Shown here: positions 33,921 through 42,788 of the stretch, piece by piece
Layout: the number at the start of each line of letters is the position of its first letter
How positions within the stretch are numbered: position 1 is the stretch's first letter
NCBI RefSeq assembly: GCF_000427645.1
Contig: NZ_KE386571.1
Coordinates: forward strand, 1,725,676 to 1,789,675
Reading direction: 5' to 3'
DNA length: 64,000 bases
From: Sphingomonas phyllosphaerae FA2
GTDB lineage: Bacteria > Pseudomonadota > Alphaproteobacteria > Sphingomonadales > Sphingomonadaceae
Notes under the pieces: generated by a model
Told to the model about the DNA's origin: nothing
Databases searched by the model: none
What the model saw: the letters and a program-made list of their open reading frames with translations, nothing else
Position numbers and translations under genes: made by a program

Positions 33921-35035
33921 ACGATCGGCTCCGGCTCCGCCGGTACGCCGCGCCCCATCAGAGTGAGCAGCAGCACCGGCACGACGTAGATCAGGATCAG
34001 CAGCGCCGCGAGCAGCCGGTAACCGCCCGCGATCAGCCCGACGAGCCCGATGCGTTCGGCGAGCAGCATGCACGGCGCGAGCAGCGCCAGCGCAAGCAGC
34101 GCCCGCGCCGCGGGCGACAGCGTCTCGCGGCCACGCGCGCGCGCGACCCGCTCGTTCACCGCGTGCACCGCGCCGGTGCCGCTCTCCAGCAGCGCGGCGA
34201 AGATCATCAGCTGGAAGCCGAGGTGAAACAGCGGGTGGCCGAGCCGCGTGAGGATATAGTCCGACGGCAGCACCGCCACGGCGATGTCAGGCAGGAAGGC
34301 GGCCATGGTGACGAAGAACAGCAGCGCGGGCAGCATCGCCAGCGGTGCCGCGAGCACGCCCGCGATCACCGCGTCGCGGCCCGAGCGGAAGTGGCGCGTC
34401 ACTGGCAACACGATCACCGCGCCGACGATATTGTACCCTGCATAGGTCAGGCCGCCGAGCGCCCAGCCCGGCGACTGCGGCTCCGCCGCGGCGAAGGTAT
34501 CGGCGATCCGATCGCCCATGCTCGTCAGCGCGAGCAGCAGGAACAGCGCGTAGGTGGCGTAGAGCAGCACCGAGACCCAGAGGAAAACGCGCTCCACCCC
34601 GGCATTGCCCCAAGCGACGCAGGCGGTAATGCCGACGAGCAGTGCCAGCGTGCCCGCCAGCGGCGGCAGCCCCAGTGTCGCCGCGCCGATCTCCCCCGCC
34701 GCGGCACCGAAGACCGCAAGCACGACGACGACGAAGAGCGCGTAAGCGCCCTCGAACAGCATCCAGTAGCGACCGAGCAGCGCCTGGAAGAAGGTGCGAT
34801 AGTCGCGCGCGCCGACCGCGTGCGCGAGCCGGAAGGTGGCGGCGGCGACCACGCCCCAGACCAGCGTCGCAAGCGCCATCGCCAGCACCCCGCCCCACGG
34901 GCCCGCCGGCAGGAAGAACTCGGCCAACTCGCGCCCGGTGGCATAACCGCCCCCGATGACCACAGCCTTGAAGGCGAGCCCGGGCAGCACGAACCGCCGG
35001 AAGCGGTCGGCTGCGGCGGGGCTCAGGCCGCGCAT
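33917..35035 (-). CDS. YkvI-like inner-membrane transporter
   Basis: A 372-residue integral membrane protein with about ten hydrophobic helices. The opening segment FKAVVIGGGYATGRELAEFF and DYRTFFQALLGRYW match the YkvI-type family, distant relatives of amino-acid/sodium symporters whose substrates are unproven. It starts 13 bases inside the end of dgcN and overlaps the S12 gene by four bases, so the three are tightly coupled. An amino acid or small peptide carrier, perhaps for D-glutamate, is inferred from this position. Confidence 0.78.
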   Translation of the reverse strand: MRGLSPAAADRFRRFVLPGLAFKAVVIGGGYATGRELAEFFLPAGPWGGVLAMALATLVWGVVAAATFRLAHAVGARDYRTFFQALLGRYWMLFEGAYALFVVVVLAVFGAAAGEIGAATLGLPPLAGTLALLVGITACVAWGNAGVERVFLWVSVLLYATYALFLLLALTSMGDRIADTFAAAEPQSPGWALGGLTYAGYNIVGAVIVLPVTRHFRSGRDAVIAGVLAAPLAMLPALLFFVTMAAFLPDIAVAVLPSDYILTRLGHPLFHLGFQLMIFAALLESGTGAVHAVNERVARARGRETLSPAARALLALALLAPCMLLAERIGLVGLIAGGYRLLAALLILIYVVPVLLLTLMGRGVPAEPEPIV

Positions 35036-36069
35036 GCGTCGAGCAGCCGCTCGAAGGCGTCACCGCCGCGGATCGGGTCGGCCGTGGGCAGGCCGAGCCG
35101 TTCCGCCGTGCGCGCGATCTCCGTCGCTCCCTCCCCTTCCGTCATGCCGGCGGTATTGAGGCTGACACCGGCGCAGCGGATCGCGGGGTTGGTCAGCCGC
35201 CCGACCGCGATCGTCTGCTGGATCACCGCCTCGATCAATGGGACGCGATAACCCGGCGAGCCGAGGATCTGCGCGCGCGTCGGCTGGTGGCAGACGACGA
35301 ACAGGTCGGGCTGGCTGCCGTGAAGCAGCGCCAGCGACACCGCGGCGTAGGAGGGATGAAACAGCGAGCCCTGTCCCTCAATCACGTCGAGGTGCGTCGG
35401 ACTGGCGTCGGGGCTGAGCAGTTCGGCGGCGCCAGCGGCGAAGTCGGCGACCACCGCATCAATCGCGATTCCTTCGCCCGCGATCATGATGCCGGTCTGT
35501 CCGCTGGCCCGGAACGCCACATCCTGCCCGCGCGCGTGAAGCCCGCGTGCGATCGCAAGTGCGGTGTATTTCTTGCCAAGCGCGCAATCTGTGCCAACGG
35601 TCAGCAACCGCCGCCCGGTTCGCCGTGCGCCGGTGGCGATGGGCAAGGCGGACGGTGGCTCGCGCACGTCGATCAGCCGTGTGCCCGCGCGCAATGCGGC
35701 GTCGCGCAGCGCGGGAATGTCGCCGAGCCGGGTATGCAGCCCGGCGACGAGGTCGAGCCCCGCCGCGATGGCGGCGAGCAACTCGGGCATCCACGCCGCG
35801 GGGATCACGCCACCCCGATTTGCCACGCCGATCACCATCGAGCGCGCCCCTGCCGCCGCGGCGGCTTCCGGGGTCATCGGCGGCAGGCCGGCTGAAATGG
35901 TCGCGGCGGGAAGCGCGTGTTCGGCGAGGCACTTGTCGGCGGCCCAGTCGCGCAGCCCCAGCGCGGTCTTGGCAAAGCCGCGCTCGGTCGCATCGCCGAG
36001 GAACAGCAGGTACGGTGCCGCGAGTGCGTGCACCCCGGCGCGGGGGGGAGAAGCGGAGGCGTCGCGCAC
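35023..36069 (-). CDS. dgcN: DgcN family protein (DUF1611), D-glutamate N-acetyltransferase
   Basis: A 348-residue P-loop protein. The family landmark VGTDCALGKKYTALAIARGL is present near residue 160, with FLGDATERGFAKTA and LRDW at the N-terminus, RASGQTGIMIAG, and DVIEGQGSLFHPSY near residue 235. DgcN N-acetylates D-glutamate in the DgcN-DgcA pathway. The GTG start at 36069 lies two bases after the TonB receptor stop; a second GTG at 36033 would remove a 12-residue extension and fits the usual family N-terminus better. Its partner dgcA lies about 3.6 kb upstream in a second operon on the same strand. Confidence 0.85.
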   Translation of the reverse strand: MRDASASPPRAGVHALAAPYLLFLGDATERGFAKTALGLRDWAADKCLAEHALPAATISAGLPPMTPEAAAAAGARSMVIGVANRGGVIPAAWMPELLAAIAAGLDLVAGLHTRLGDIPALRDAALRAGTRLIDVREPPSALPIATGARRTGRRLLTVGTDCALGKKYTALAIARGLHARGQDVAFRASGQTGIMIAGEGIAIDAVVADFAAGAAELLSPDASPTHLDVIEGQGSLFHPSYAAVSLALLHGSQPDLFVVCHQPTRAQILGSPGYRVPLIEAVIQQTIAVGRLTNPAIRCAGVSLNTAGMTEGEGATEIARTAERLGLPTADPIRGGDAFERLLDACAA

Positions 36070-36071
36070 GG

Positions 36072-38378
36072 TCAGAACCCGACGCCCAGCGTCGCGCCGA
36101 TCGTGCGCGGCTGGATCGGGCTCACCTCGATCGCACCGTTCGGGCGCGTCGGGAACGTCCCCGCCGAAACGAGACCGCGCGAATCGCCGATGTTGCGCGC
36201 ATAGACCGACAGATCGAACCGCCCGAGCGACACGCCCGCGCGCAGGCTGGCAGTGGCATAGCCGTCGAAGGTGATGCGCTGGCCGAACAGGTCGCGATAG
36301 GCCGTGTTGAAGTTGCCAAGCCGGTCGCTCACGGCCGAGACGTCGACGCCGACATAGGGCCGCGTGCCGTCCCAGTCCCAGCTATAGTCGGCCGAGACGT
36401 TGGCGTTCCAGGTCGGCGCGAACGGCAGCTGGTCGCCGTCGCGCCCGCCATTGGAAGTGTCGCCGCGCAACCGCGTGTGATTGTAGGCGACGGTGGTGGT
36501 GACGGTGAAGCCGCGTGTCGGGCGCAGCGTCGCGGTCGCCTCGACGCCGTAGCTGCGCGCGCCCTTGCCGTTGGCGTCAGCCGAGATCGGGCCCGCGTCG
36601 GTCTGGAAGGTCGCGACGATCAGCGTCTTGTCCCAATCGAGATAATAGCCCGACAGGTCGATGCCGAAGGTCCGGTCGGCAGTCTCGGCGCGGATACCCG
36701 CCTCGTAGCTCATCAGAGTGTCGGCGTCGGTCTGCAAGGGATAGTCGGCGCCGGCGCCGGGGGGCACCACGTTGGGGCCGCCGGGCCGGTAGCCTTTCGC
36801 AACCCGCGCATAGACCGCGCTATGCGGCGCAAACTCATAGCGCGGCGACACCGACCAGGTGAACACCCCCTCCTTCGAGGTCGCGCGGCTCTGCGACGGG
36901 CCACCGAACAGCGCGCCGTCGAGCGTCTGCGTGGTGCGCTGATCGTTGTGGCTGTAGCGCCCGCCCGCGGTAAGGTCGAACTTGTCGCCGAGGTGCAGCG
37001 TCGCGCTGCCGAACCCGGCATATTCCTTGTAGGTCGAGTCGAGCTGCGCCAGCACGAGGCCATTAAAGCCGGGGATCACCGGCACCGGGGTGATCGGGCG
37101 GCCGGTCGCGGTGTCGAACGGATAATAGCGCTGGTACAGCTGCCCCGGCTCGCGCGTGTAATAGCCGCCGATCAGCCACTCGAGCGTCTTCGACCCGCTG
37201 GAGGCCAGCCGAAGTTCCTGCGTGAATTTCTTCTGCGTCGAGCGATTGGGGTAGAAGATGCCATAAGCGTCGGCCGGGACGCCATAGATCGCCGAGGACG
37301 CATATTGCGCCAGCGTAATCCCGCCCAGGTCATTGTACGAGACGTCGCTGCGGTCGGTCGCCACCTGTCGGCTGTAGCTGGTGACCGAGTTGAAGCTCGC
37401 GAAGCCGAGGTCATAGTCGAGCGTGCCGGTGTACAGGCGGTAGCTCACCTCGTTGCGATCGGGAAAGAGCTGGTAGCGGACCTCGCGCCCGCCGGTGCCG
37501 GCACCGGTAAAGGGGTCGGCGGTGATAGGGCGCAGCGTCGCCGGGTCGGCGTCGAAGGCGTTGCGGGAGTCGACGTTGATATTCTGCACTACCGCGGTGA
37601 GCCGCAACGACAGCCGGTCGACCGGTTTGAGCAGCAGCGAGGCACGACCGCCATAGCTGCGCGCGCGGTTGACGTCCCGGTCGGCGATGCCGATCGCGTC
37701 GATATAGCCCGCTGTGCTGCGGTAGAAGCCGCTCGCGCGCAGCGCCACGGCGTCGCCAAGCGGCACGTTGACCACCGCGTTGCCGTAATAGCCGGTATCG
37801 CCGTTGCGCACCATCTCGACGCCGCCTTGCCCGCGCGCCTCCCACTCGCCCAGCTTGGGGGCGACGGTGACATATTTGACGACGCCGCCAAGCGAGTTGG
37901 CGCCGTACAGCGTACCCTGCGGGCCGCGCAGCACTTCCAGCCGCTCGATGTCGAACGTATTGAAGTCTCCCGCTAGGGTCGCGCCGTTGGTCTGGCCGGT
38001 GCTCGATCCGAACGGCGTGTCGTCGAGATAGACTGCGACGGTCGGACTGGCGCCGCCGGCGTTGATGCCGCGCAACACGACGCGGGTCTGGCCGGGATTG
38101 CCCGATTCGAACGACAGGCCCGGGACCAGCGCGGCATAATCGGCGATGGTGCGGGCCTGGCGCTGCTCCAGCGCCTCGCCGCCGAGGACCGAGATCGACT
38201 GCGGCACGTCGGACAGCAGCTGCTCGCGCTTCTGTGCTGTGACGATGATGTCGCCGATCTGCGCGGCCTCGCGCTCGGGCGGCGCGGCGTCTGGCGGCAC
38301 CTGTTGTGCCGCCGCGGCTCCACCGAGGAAGAGCGCGAGCGCACTCGCGACCGACGCGCTACGACGAATATCCCTCAT
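36072..38378 (-). CDS. TonB-dependent receptor of the D-amino-acid/peptide cluster
   Basis: A 768-residue TonB-dependent receptor. Signal peptide ends near AAAAQQ. A TonB-box-like DIIVTAQKREQ follows, then plug motifs (DVPQSISVLGGEAL, RVVLRGINAGG, VYLDDTPFG, ERLEVLRGPQGTLYGANSLGGVVKYVT) and a barrel ending TIGATLGVGF. This is the common sphingomonad receptor type. An ATG at 38390 is possible, but the ATG at 38378 has GGGGGAAG immediately upstream. It is first in the operon with dgcN, the YkvI-like carrier and two S12 hydrolases. Its promoter carries the inverted repeat described at 38401-38436. Likely cargo: a peptide containing D-amino acids, by context only. Confidence 0.9.
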   Translation of the reverse strand: MRDIRRSASVASALALFLGGAAAAQQVPPDAAPPEREAAQIGDIIVTAQKREQLLSDVPQSISVLGGEALEQRQARTIADYAALVPGLSFESGNPGQTRVVLRGINAGGASPTVAVYLDDTPFGSSTGQTNGATLAGDFNTFDIERLEVLRGPQGTLYGANSLGGVVKYVTVAPKLGEWEARGQGGVEMVRNGDTGYYGNAVVNVPLGDAVALRASGFYRSTAGYIDAIGIADRDVNRARSYGGRASLLLKPVDRLSLRLTAVVQNINVDSRNAFDADPATLRPITADPFTGAGTGGREVRYQLFPDRNEVSYRLYTGTLDYDLGFASFNSVTSYSRQVATDRSDVSYNDLGGITLAQYASSAIYGVPADAYGIFYPNRSTQKKFTQELRLASSGSKTLEWLIGGYYTREPGQLYQRYYPFDTATGRPITPVPVIPGFNGLVLAQLDSTYKEYAGFGSATLHLGDKFDLTAGGRYSHNDQRTTQTLDGALFGGPSQSRATSKEGVFTWSVSPRYEFAPHSAVYARVAKGYRPGGPNVVPPGAGADYPLQTDADTLMSYEAGIRAETADRTFGIDLSGYYLDWDKTLIVATFQTDAGPISADANGKGARSYGVEATATLRPTRGFTVTTTVAYNHTRLRGDTSNGGRDGDQLPFAPTWNANVSADYSWDWDGTRPYVGVDVSAVSDRLGNFNTAYRDLFGQRITFDGYATASLRAGVSLGRFDLSVYARNIGDSRGLVSAGTFPTRPNGAIEVSPIQPRTIGATLGVGF

Positions 38379-38400
38379 CGCTTCCCCCATAATATTGCTA

Positions 38401-38436
38401 ATCAGGATGCTAATGTCCTGATCGGAGAATAGTCAA
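38401..38436 (-). promoter_or_regulatory. Promoter with overlapping operator upstream of the TonB receptor
   Basis: On the minus strand TTGACT (38436-38431) and TAGCAT (38412-38407) are 18 bases apart, a reasonable sigma-70 promoter. The inverted repeat ATCAGGA-N8-TCCTGAT (38401-38422) covers the -10 box and part of the spacer, where a repressor would block transcription. The same repeat with the same spacing occurs at 42746-42767. Confidence 0.6.
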
Positions 38437-38442
38437 CAAAAT

Positions 38443-39726
38443 TCAGCGTCGCTCGCCTGTTCTGATTACTGCCAGAGATGCCGGGTCGATCGCCGCCAGC
38501 AGCGCGGCGGCAAGCGCGGCAAGCCCGGCGAGCAGCAGGAAGAAGGCCCCGTGACCCAAAGCAGTCCAGGTGGTGCCGACCAGCCCCGCGGCGAGGCTGC
38601 CGGCGAAGGTGGCGAGGTACCAGGCTGCCACGGTCGTCGCGCCCAGCCCTGTTGGTGCGAGCCGCGCGAACAGCCCCAGCCCGGTCGGCAGGATATGCAG
38701 CTCGCCGATGGTGAGCAGCGCGAAGAACAGCGCAAGCCATAGCCAGTGCGATGCGCCATCCCGCGCCGCCAGCGCAGCGAGCAGAAGATAGGCACCCGCG
38801 ACGATCAGCGCCCCCACCGCCATCCGACGCACCGGCCGCTCCGCGCCGCCACGCGCCGATCGACGCCGCCAGCGCGCCAGCAGCGGCGGGGTCAGCGCCA
38901 TCACGAACAACGGGTTGAGCGACTGGAACCAGGTCATCGGCACGATCGCATCGCCGGCGCGACGGTCGACGCCCGTATCGGCCCACAGTGCCACGGTGTT
39001 GCCGACCTGCTCATAGGCTGCACGGAAGACAGTGACGCACAGCGCCACCGCGACCAGCAGCAGCGCCACCTCACGCGTGAACCGGCCGCGCGGTGCGGTA
39101 CGGGTCGCGGGCGCAGCGCGCGCTGTTGCGGGCAGGTGGTGCTGCCCCCACAAATAGATACCCAGCCCCGCCACCATGCCGACGCCGGCCGCGCCGAAGC
39201 CGTAATGCCAGCCGTACAGCTCGCCCAGCGTCCCGCACAGCAATGGCGCGAGGAAGCCGCCGATATTCACCCCGACGTAATAGACGTTGTACGCCCAGCC
39301 GACGCGAGGGTCGCCGGGTTCGTAAAGGTCGTCGATCTGGCTCGGCAGGCTCGGTAGGAACAGCCCGTTGCCAATCGCAATCGTCACCAGCGCGACGTAG
39401 AACAGCGGTTCGAACGTCATCATGAAATGGCCGAGCGCCATGATTGAGCCGCCCACCACGATCGCGCGCCGCTTGCCGAGCAGCCGGTCGGCGATCAAGC
39501 CGCCGACGATCGGGGTGAAATAGGCACAGGCGGTATAGACGCCATAGACCAGCGACGCCTGTGCCTGCCCCAGCATCAACTGCTTGGTCATGTAATAGAC
39601 CAGCAGCGCACGCATTCCATAGTAGGAGAATTGCTCCCACATGTTCGTGAGGAACAGCACGGTTAGCCCGCGCGGCTGACCGAACCACGTCCGTGCTGCC
39701 GGCACGGCGGCGCTCACCCGCCCCAT
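38443..39726 (-). CDS. POT/PTR2-family peptide transporter
   Basis: A 427-residue MFS protein of the proton-coupled oligopeptide transporter family. Near the N-terminus FLTNMWEQFSYYGMRALLVYY contains the ExxERFxYYG-like signature (WEQFSYYG here), and GGLIADRLLGKRRAIVVGG is the loop after the second helix pair. About twelve membrane helices are visible. It imports di- and tripeptides into the cytoplasm. The gene overlaps the end of dgcA. ATG 39726 is used here; GTG 39717, overlapping the dgcA stop (GTGA), is equally likely. Upstream open frame to 39951 is noise. It ends about 20 bases short of the TonB receptor promoter. Confidence 0.87.
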   Translation of the reverse strand: MGRVSAAVPAARTWFGQPRGLTVLFLTNMWEQFSYYGMRALLVYYMTKQLMLGQAQASLVYGVYTACAYFTPIVGGLIADRLLGKRRAIVVGGSIMALGHFMMTFEPLFYVALVTIAIGNGLFLPSLPSQIDDLYEPGDPRVGWAYNVYYVGVNIGGFLAPLLCGTLGELYGWHYGFGAAGVGMVAGLGIYLWGQHHLPATARAAPATRTAPRGRFTREVALLLVAVALCVTVFRAAYEQVGNTVALWADTGVDRRAGDAIVPMTWFQSLNPLFVMALTPPLLARWRRRSARGGAERPVRRMAVGALIVAGAYLLLAALAARDGASHWLWLALFFALLTIGELHILPTGLGLFARLAPTGLGATTVAAWYLATFAGSLAAGLVGTTWTALGHGAFFLLLAGLAALAAALLAAIDPASLAVIRTGERR

Positions 39727-40703
39727 ACCTCCGGGCCGGCGTGGAGCAGGCCATCGTCGTAGCGGACGCTCGGCACGCGGTCCTCGGCCAGGAAAGTTGG
39801 GCCATCGAGGTCGACGAGGTCGGCGAGCTGGCCCAGCACGAAGCCGGGCGCGGTGGCGAGGCTGGTGCCGATCATCGTCCCCACCATGACGCCCAGCCCA
39901 AGCCGGCGCGCCGCGGCCGCCATCAGCAGCCCCTCGGTAAGCCCGCCGCACTTGTCGAGCTTGATGTTGACGACGTCGAACCGGCCCTTGGCGCCCGCGA
40001 CGTCGTCGAGCGTCAGCAGGCTCTCGTCACCGGCGATGGCGATGGCGGAGCGATAGCCGTCGAGTTCGGCCTCCGCGCCGCGCGCGAGTGGCTGCTCGAG
40101 CAGCGACACGCCGTGCGGCAGCAGGCCCGCGACCAGTGCGTCGAGTTCGCCGCGCGCGAAGCCCTGATTGCCGTCGACGCCGAGCCACACATCGGGGCGC
40201 GCGGCGCGGATCGCTGCGACGCGCGCGAGGTCCAGCGCCAGCTCGCCGGTAAGCTTCACCTTGATCGAGCGCGCCCGCGCGTAACCGCGCGCCACCGCCG
40301 CCATCGCCTCGGGCGTGTCCGCACTGACGGTGAAGGTGGTGACGATCGGGGGCGGCGGCTCGGCCAGCCCGGCGAGCTGCCATACCGGCGTGCCGCAGCG
40401 CCGTGCCTCCAGCTCCCACAAAGCGGCGTCGACCGCGTTGCGCGCCCCGCCTGCGGGCATCAGCGCGCGCAGCTGCTCGCGCGTCGGCCCCACCTCGATC
40501 GCCGCGCGCGCCGCGGCCACGTCGGCGAGCATCTTCGTCAGATTATCGCCGAGGTAATAAGCCCCCGCGCCCTCACCGCGTCCCCGGTGCGTGCCGTCGT
40601 CAAGCGTGACGACCAGCACCTCGGCGGTCTCGAAGACATAGCCCGAGATGCGGAACGGCTGCGCCAGCCGCAGCGTCGCGGCGTCGGTGGAGAGCCGCAG
40701 CAT
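39714..40703 (-). CDS. dgcA: DgcA, N-acetyl-D-glutamate racemase (dipeptide-epimerase family)
   Basis: A 329-residue enolase-superfamily protein. Catalytic and metal residues are in place: the KxK motif in SIKVKLTGE, metal ligands Asp (GVDGNQG), Glu (LLEQPLA) and Asp (AGDESLL), and the second base Lys in NIKLDKCGG. This is the dipeptide epimerase / NAAAR-like branch to which DgcA belongs. DgcA turns N-acetyl-D-Glu into N-acetyl-L-Glu after DgcN has acetylated D-Glu; a cell-wall L-Ala-D/L-Glu epimerase role is the alternative. The ATG at 40703 overlaps the S12 gene stop. The frame upstream to 40805 is not coding. Confidence 0.84.
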   Translation of the reverse strand: MLRLSTDAATLRLAQPFRISGYVFETAEVLVVTLDDGTHRGRGEGAGAYYLGDNLTKMLADVAAARAAIEVGPTREQLRALMPAGGARNAVDAALWELEARRCGTPVWQLAGLAEPPPPIVTTFTVSADTPEAMAAVARGYARARSIKVKLTGELALDLARVAAIRAARPDVWLGVDGNQGFARGELDALVAGLLPHGVSLLEQPLARGAEAELDGYRSAIAIAGDESLLTLDDVAGAKGRFDVVNIKLDKCGGLTEGLLMAAAARRLGLGVMVGTMIGTSLATAPGFVLGQLADLVDLDGPTFLAEDRVPSVRYDDGLLHAGPEVWGG

Positions 40704-42703
40704 CAGTAATGCACCGTCAGCGCGAGCAGGTGGAAGGCCGCGGCAACCCACAGCACCACCAGCGTGGCGAGCAACAGCAGCACCGCCCATAGCTTGCGCG
40801 TCCACGGCCGGTTATCACGCACCGTCACAAGGGTGTTCCAGCCCGCGACGCCGACCGCGCCGACGAACACGACGATGCTGGCGAGTTGCAGGAGCGTCAG
40901 CCAGCCGTCGCCGGGCGCAGAGTCCCCGAACAGCACCGAGATCAGCCAGAACCAGCCGCCCAGCACGAGCAGCGCCGCCAGCGCCATCACCCGCGCCGCA
41001 CGCGCCGCGCGCAGCGACACTCCGGCGAGCGGCGCGATGCCCTGGTAGCGGCGGCGCAGATACCAGTTCGCCGGCCAGTACAGCGCGGTCAGCAGCAGCA
41101 CCGCGAGGCTGGCATAGAGTGCCGGCAGCAGCCAGGCGGCGTTGCGATGGGCGGGCACGCGGTCCCACACCATGAAGGGCGAGACGAGGTCGAAGCTCCA
41201 CCGCACCGGCTGCCCGTCGACCAGCTGCGCCGCCAGCCGGTCGTGGCCGGCCGGGTCGCGCCAGACATAGGGCGCGACCTCGACCCAGGCGATCGGCACG
41301 CCGTTGGCGCCCTTCACCGACGGGATGACCAGCCTGCCCTGCGCGTCGGCTCCTACCTCCGCCTGACCGAACAGATTGGCGATGTCGACGAAGTTGGTGA
41401 AGGACGCGCGGCTGACCTGCCAATGCCCTGCGAGCGCCGCGGCGTGCCGGCGCGCAGTGGCCGCATCGACGCGGCCCGCCGGGAGCGTCGCCCCGGGGAA
41501 GTAGCGGTCGGCGAAATCCTGAAACAGCTGCCCGCGCGCGACATGCGCCGCGCCATCGCGGCCGGCCGAGTTGAATGAGACGTACAGCCCGGTGCGCTCC
41601 GCCAAAAAGAGGTGGAGCGAGGTATGCATTTGGTTGGTGTCGCCGAGGTGCGCGATCACGCGGCGACCGTTGATGTTGGTCTCGAAGAAGCCCAGCTCCA
41701 TGCGGTTGAGCGGCGGGATCAGCGAGCGCGGGTTCACCTTGGCGAGCGGACTGCCGTGCATCAGCGCCGCCGTTTCGGGGCGCAGCACGCCGCGCCCAAC
41801 GTCGAGGTGCGCGATCATGAACTTGGCCATGTCCAGCCCGGAGGCGGACAGCGATCCCGCCGGGCCGGGCACAACGATCTCGAACGGCTTGGGCTCGCCC
41901 GAAGCGAGTGGATAGCCCTTCGCCACCAGCGCACGCAACCGCGGCGGCAGCGGCTGGCGGAAGCTCGCGGTGCGCATGTCGAGCGGGCGGAAGATGCGCT
42001 GCTCGACATAATCATCGAACGGCATGCCGCTGACGCGCTCGACGATATAGCCCGCCAGCGTCGTCGCCCAGTTGGAATAGGCCGGGGTCGTGCCCGGCGC
42101 ATGGACCCGCGCGGGTACGTGGCGCTTCAGATAGGCGCCGATCGGTTCGACGTCGTGCGCGTCGTAGGTGATCAGCTTCTTGTTCGCTTCCTCGAATCCG
42201 GCGGTGTGGGTCATGATCTGGCGCAGCGTGATCGGCTGGCCGCGGTACGCAGGGATGGTGAAGTCGAGGTAGCGGTTGACGTCGGCGTCGAGGTCGAGCC
42301 TGCCCGCCTCGACCTGTTGCATCACCGCCGTCCAGGTAACGAGCTTCGACACCGAGCCGGGGCGGAACAAGGTCAGGCTAGGATCGACCGGGCGACGCTT
42401 CGCGATGTCGGCATAGCCGTAGCCGCGCGCCGCGATCACCCGGCCGTCGCGCACCACCGTCACCACCGCGCCCGCGATATCGCCGCTGTGCAGCGCGTAG
42501 GGCATGTAGCCATCGAGCCAGGCGGTGACGTCATCACCAGTCAGCGCGCGGGGACCGGTCGACGCTGCCGGTGCTGCGGGCGCAGCCGCCTGCGCCACCG
42601 TCGGGGCGCCCGGCTTCGTCGGCGCCTGTGCCGGCGCGAGTGCGGCGACCGCCGCCGCGCCGATCGCCGCTGACAGCCACGCGAGCATCCGTCTCATCCC
42701 CAT
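40703..42703 (-). CDS. S12-family serine hydrolase with C-terminal membrane bundle (paralogue)
   Basis: A 666-residue exported hydrolase, close paralogue of the 30383-32347 protein along its whole length. Signal peptide and Ala/Pro-rich linker come first, then VTAWLDGYMPYAL, the SxxK nucleophile in RPGSVSKLVTW, PAYSNWATTLAGYIV (YxN) and a HLGDTNQMH box. The C-terminal 170 residues contain about four hydrophobic helices ending LLALTVHY. It heads a second operon, followed without a gap by dgcA and the POT transporter. Start ATG 42703 or 42697. Membrane tethering next to the peptide transporter suggests it trims peptides before uptake. Confidence 0.86.
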   Translation of the reverse strand: MGMRRMLAWLSAAIGAAAVAALAPAQAPTKPGAPTVAQAAAPAAPAASTGPRALTGDDVTAWLDGYMPYALHSGDIAGAVVTVVRDGRVIAARGYGYADIAKRRPVDPSLTLFRPGSVSKLVTWTAVMQQVEAGRLDLDADVNRYLDFTIPAYRGQPITLRQIMTHTAGFEEANKKLITYDAHDVEPIGAYLKRHVPARVHAPGTTPAYSNWATTLAGYIVERVSGMPFDDYVEQRIFRPLDMRTASFRQPLPPRLRALVAKGYPLASGEPKPFEIVVPGPAGSLSASGLDMAKFMIAHLDVGRGVLRPETAALMHGSPLAKVNPRSLIPPLNRMELGFFETNINGRRVIAHLGDTNQMHTSLHLFLAERTGLYVSFNSAGRDGAAHVARGQLFQDFADRYFPGATLPAGRVDAATARRHAAALAGHWQVSRASFTNFVDIANLFGQAEVGADAQGRLVIPSVKGANGVPIAWVEVAPYVWRDPAGHDRLAAQLVDGQPVRWSFDLVSPFMVWDRVPAHRNAAWLLPALYASLAVLLLTALYWPANWYLRRRYQGIAPLAGVSLRAARAARVMALAALLVLGGWFWLISVLFGDSAPGDGWLTLLQLASIVVFVGAVGVAGWNTLVTVRDNRPWTRKLWAVLLLLATLVVLWVAAAFHLLALTVHY

Positions 42704-42740
42704 TGCCGGCGCCTCCGCTTATCGTTATTCTCAGACACTC

Positions 42741-42767
42741 TCCTGATCAGGACAACGTTATCCTGTT
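42741..42767. promoter_or_regulatory. Operator cluster between S12/dgcA operon and XRE-cupin gene
   Basis: In the 85-base gap between divergent genes lie the perfect palindrome TCCTGATCAGGA (42741-42752) and, overlapping it, ATCAGGA-N8-TCCTGTT (42746-42767). The second repeats the TonB receptor operator in both half-sites and spacing, apart from one base. It could control both directions. Confidence 0.6.
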
Positions 42768-42788
42768 TAGGCGCTTCGTCAATGCCTC

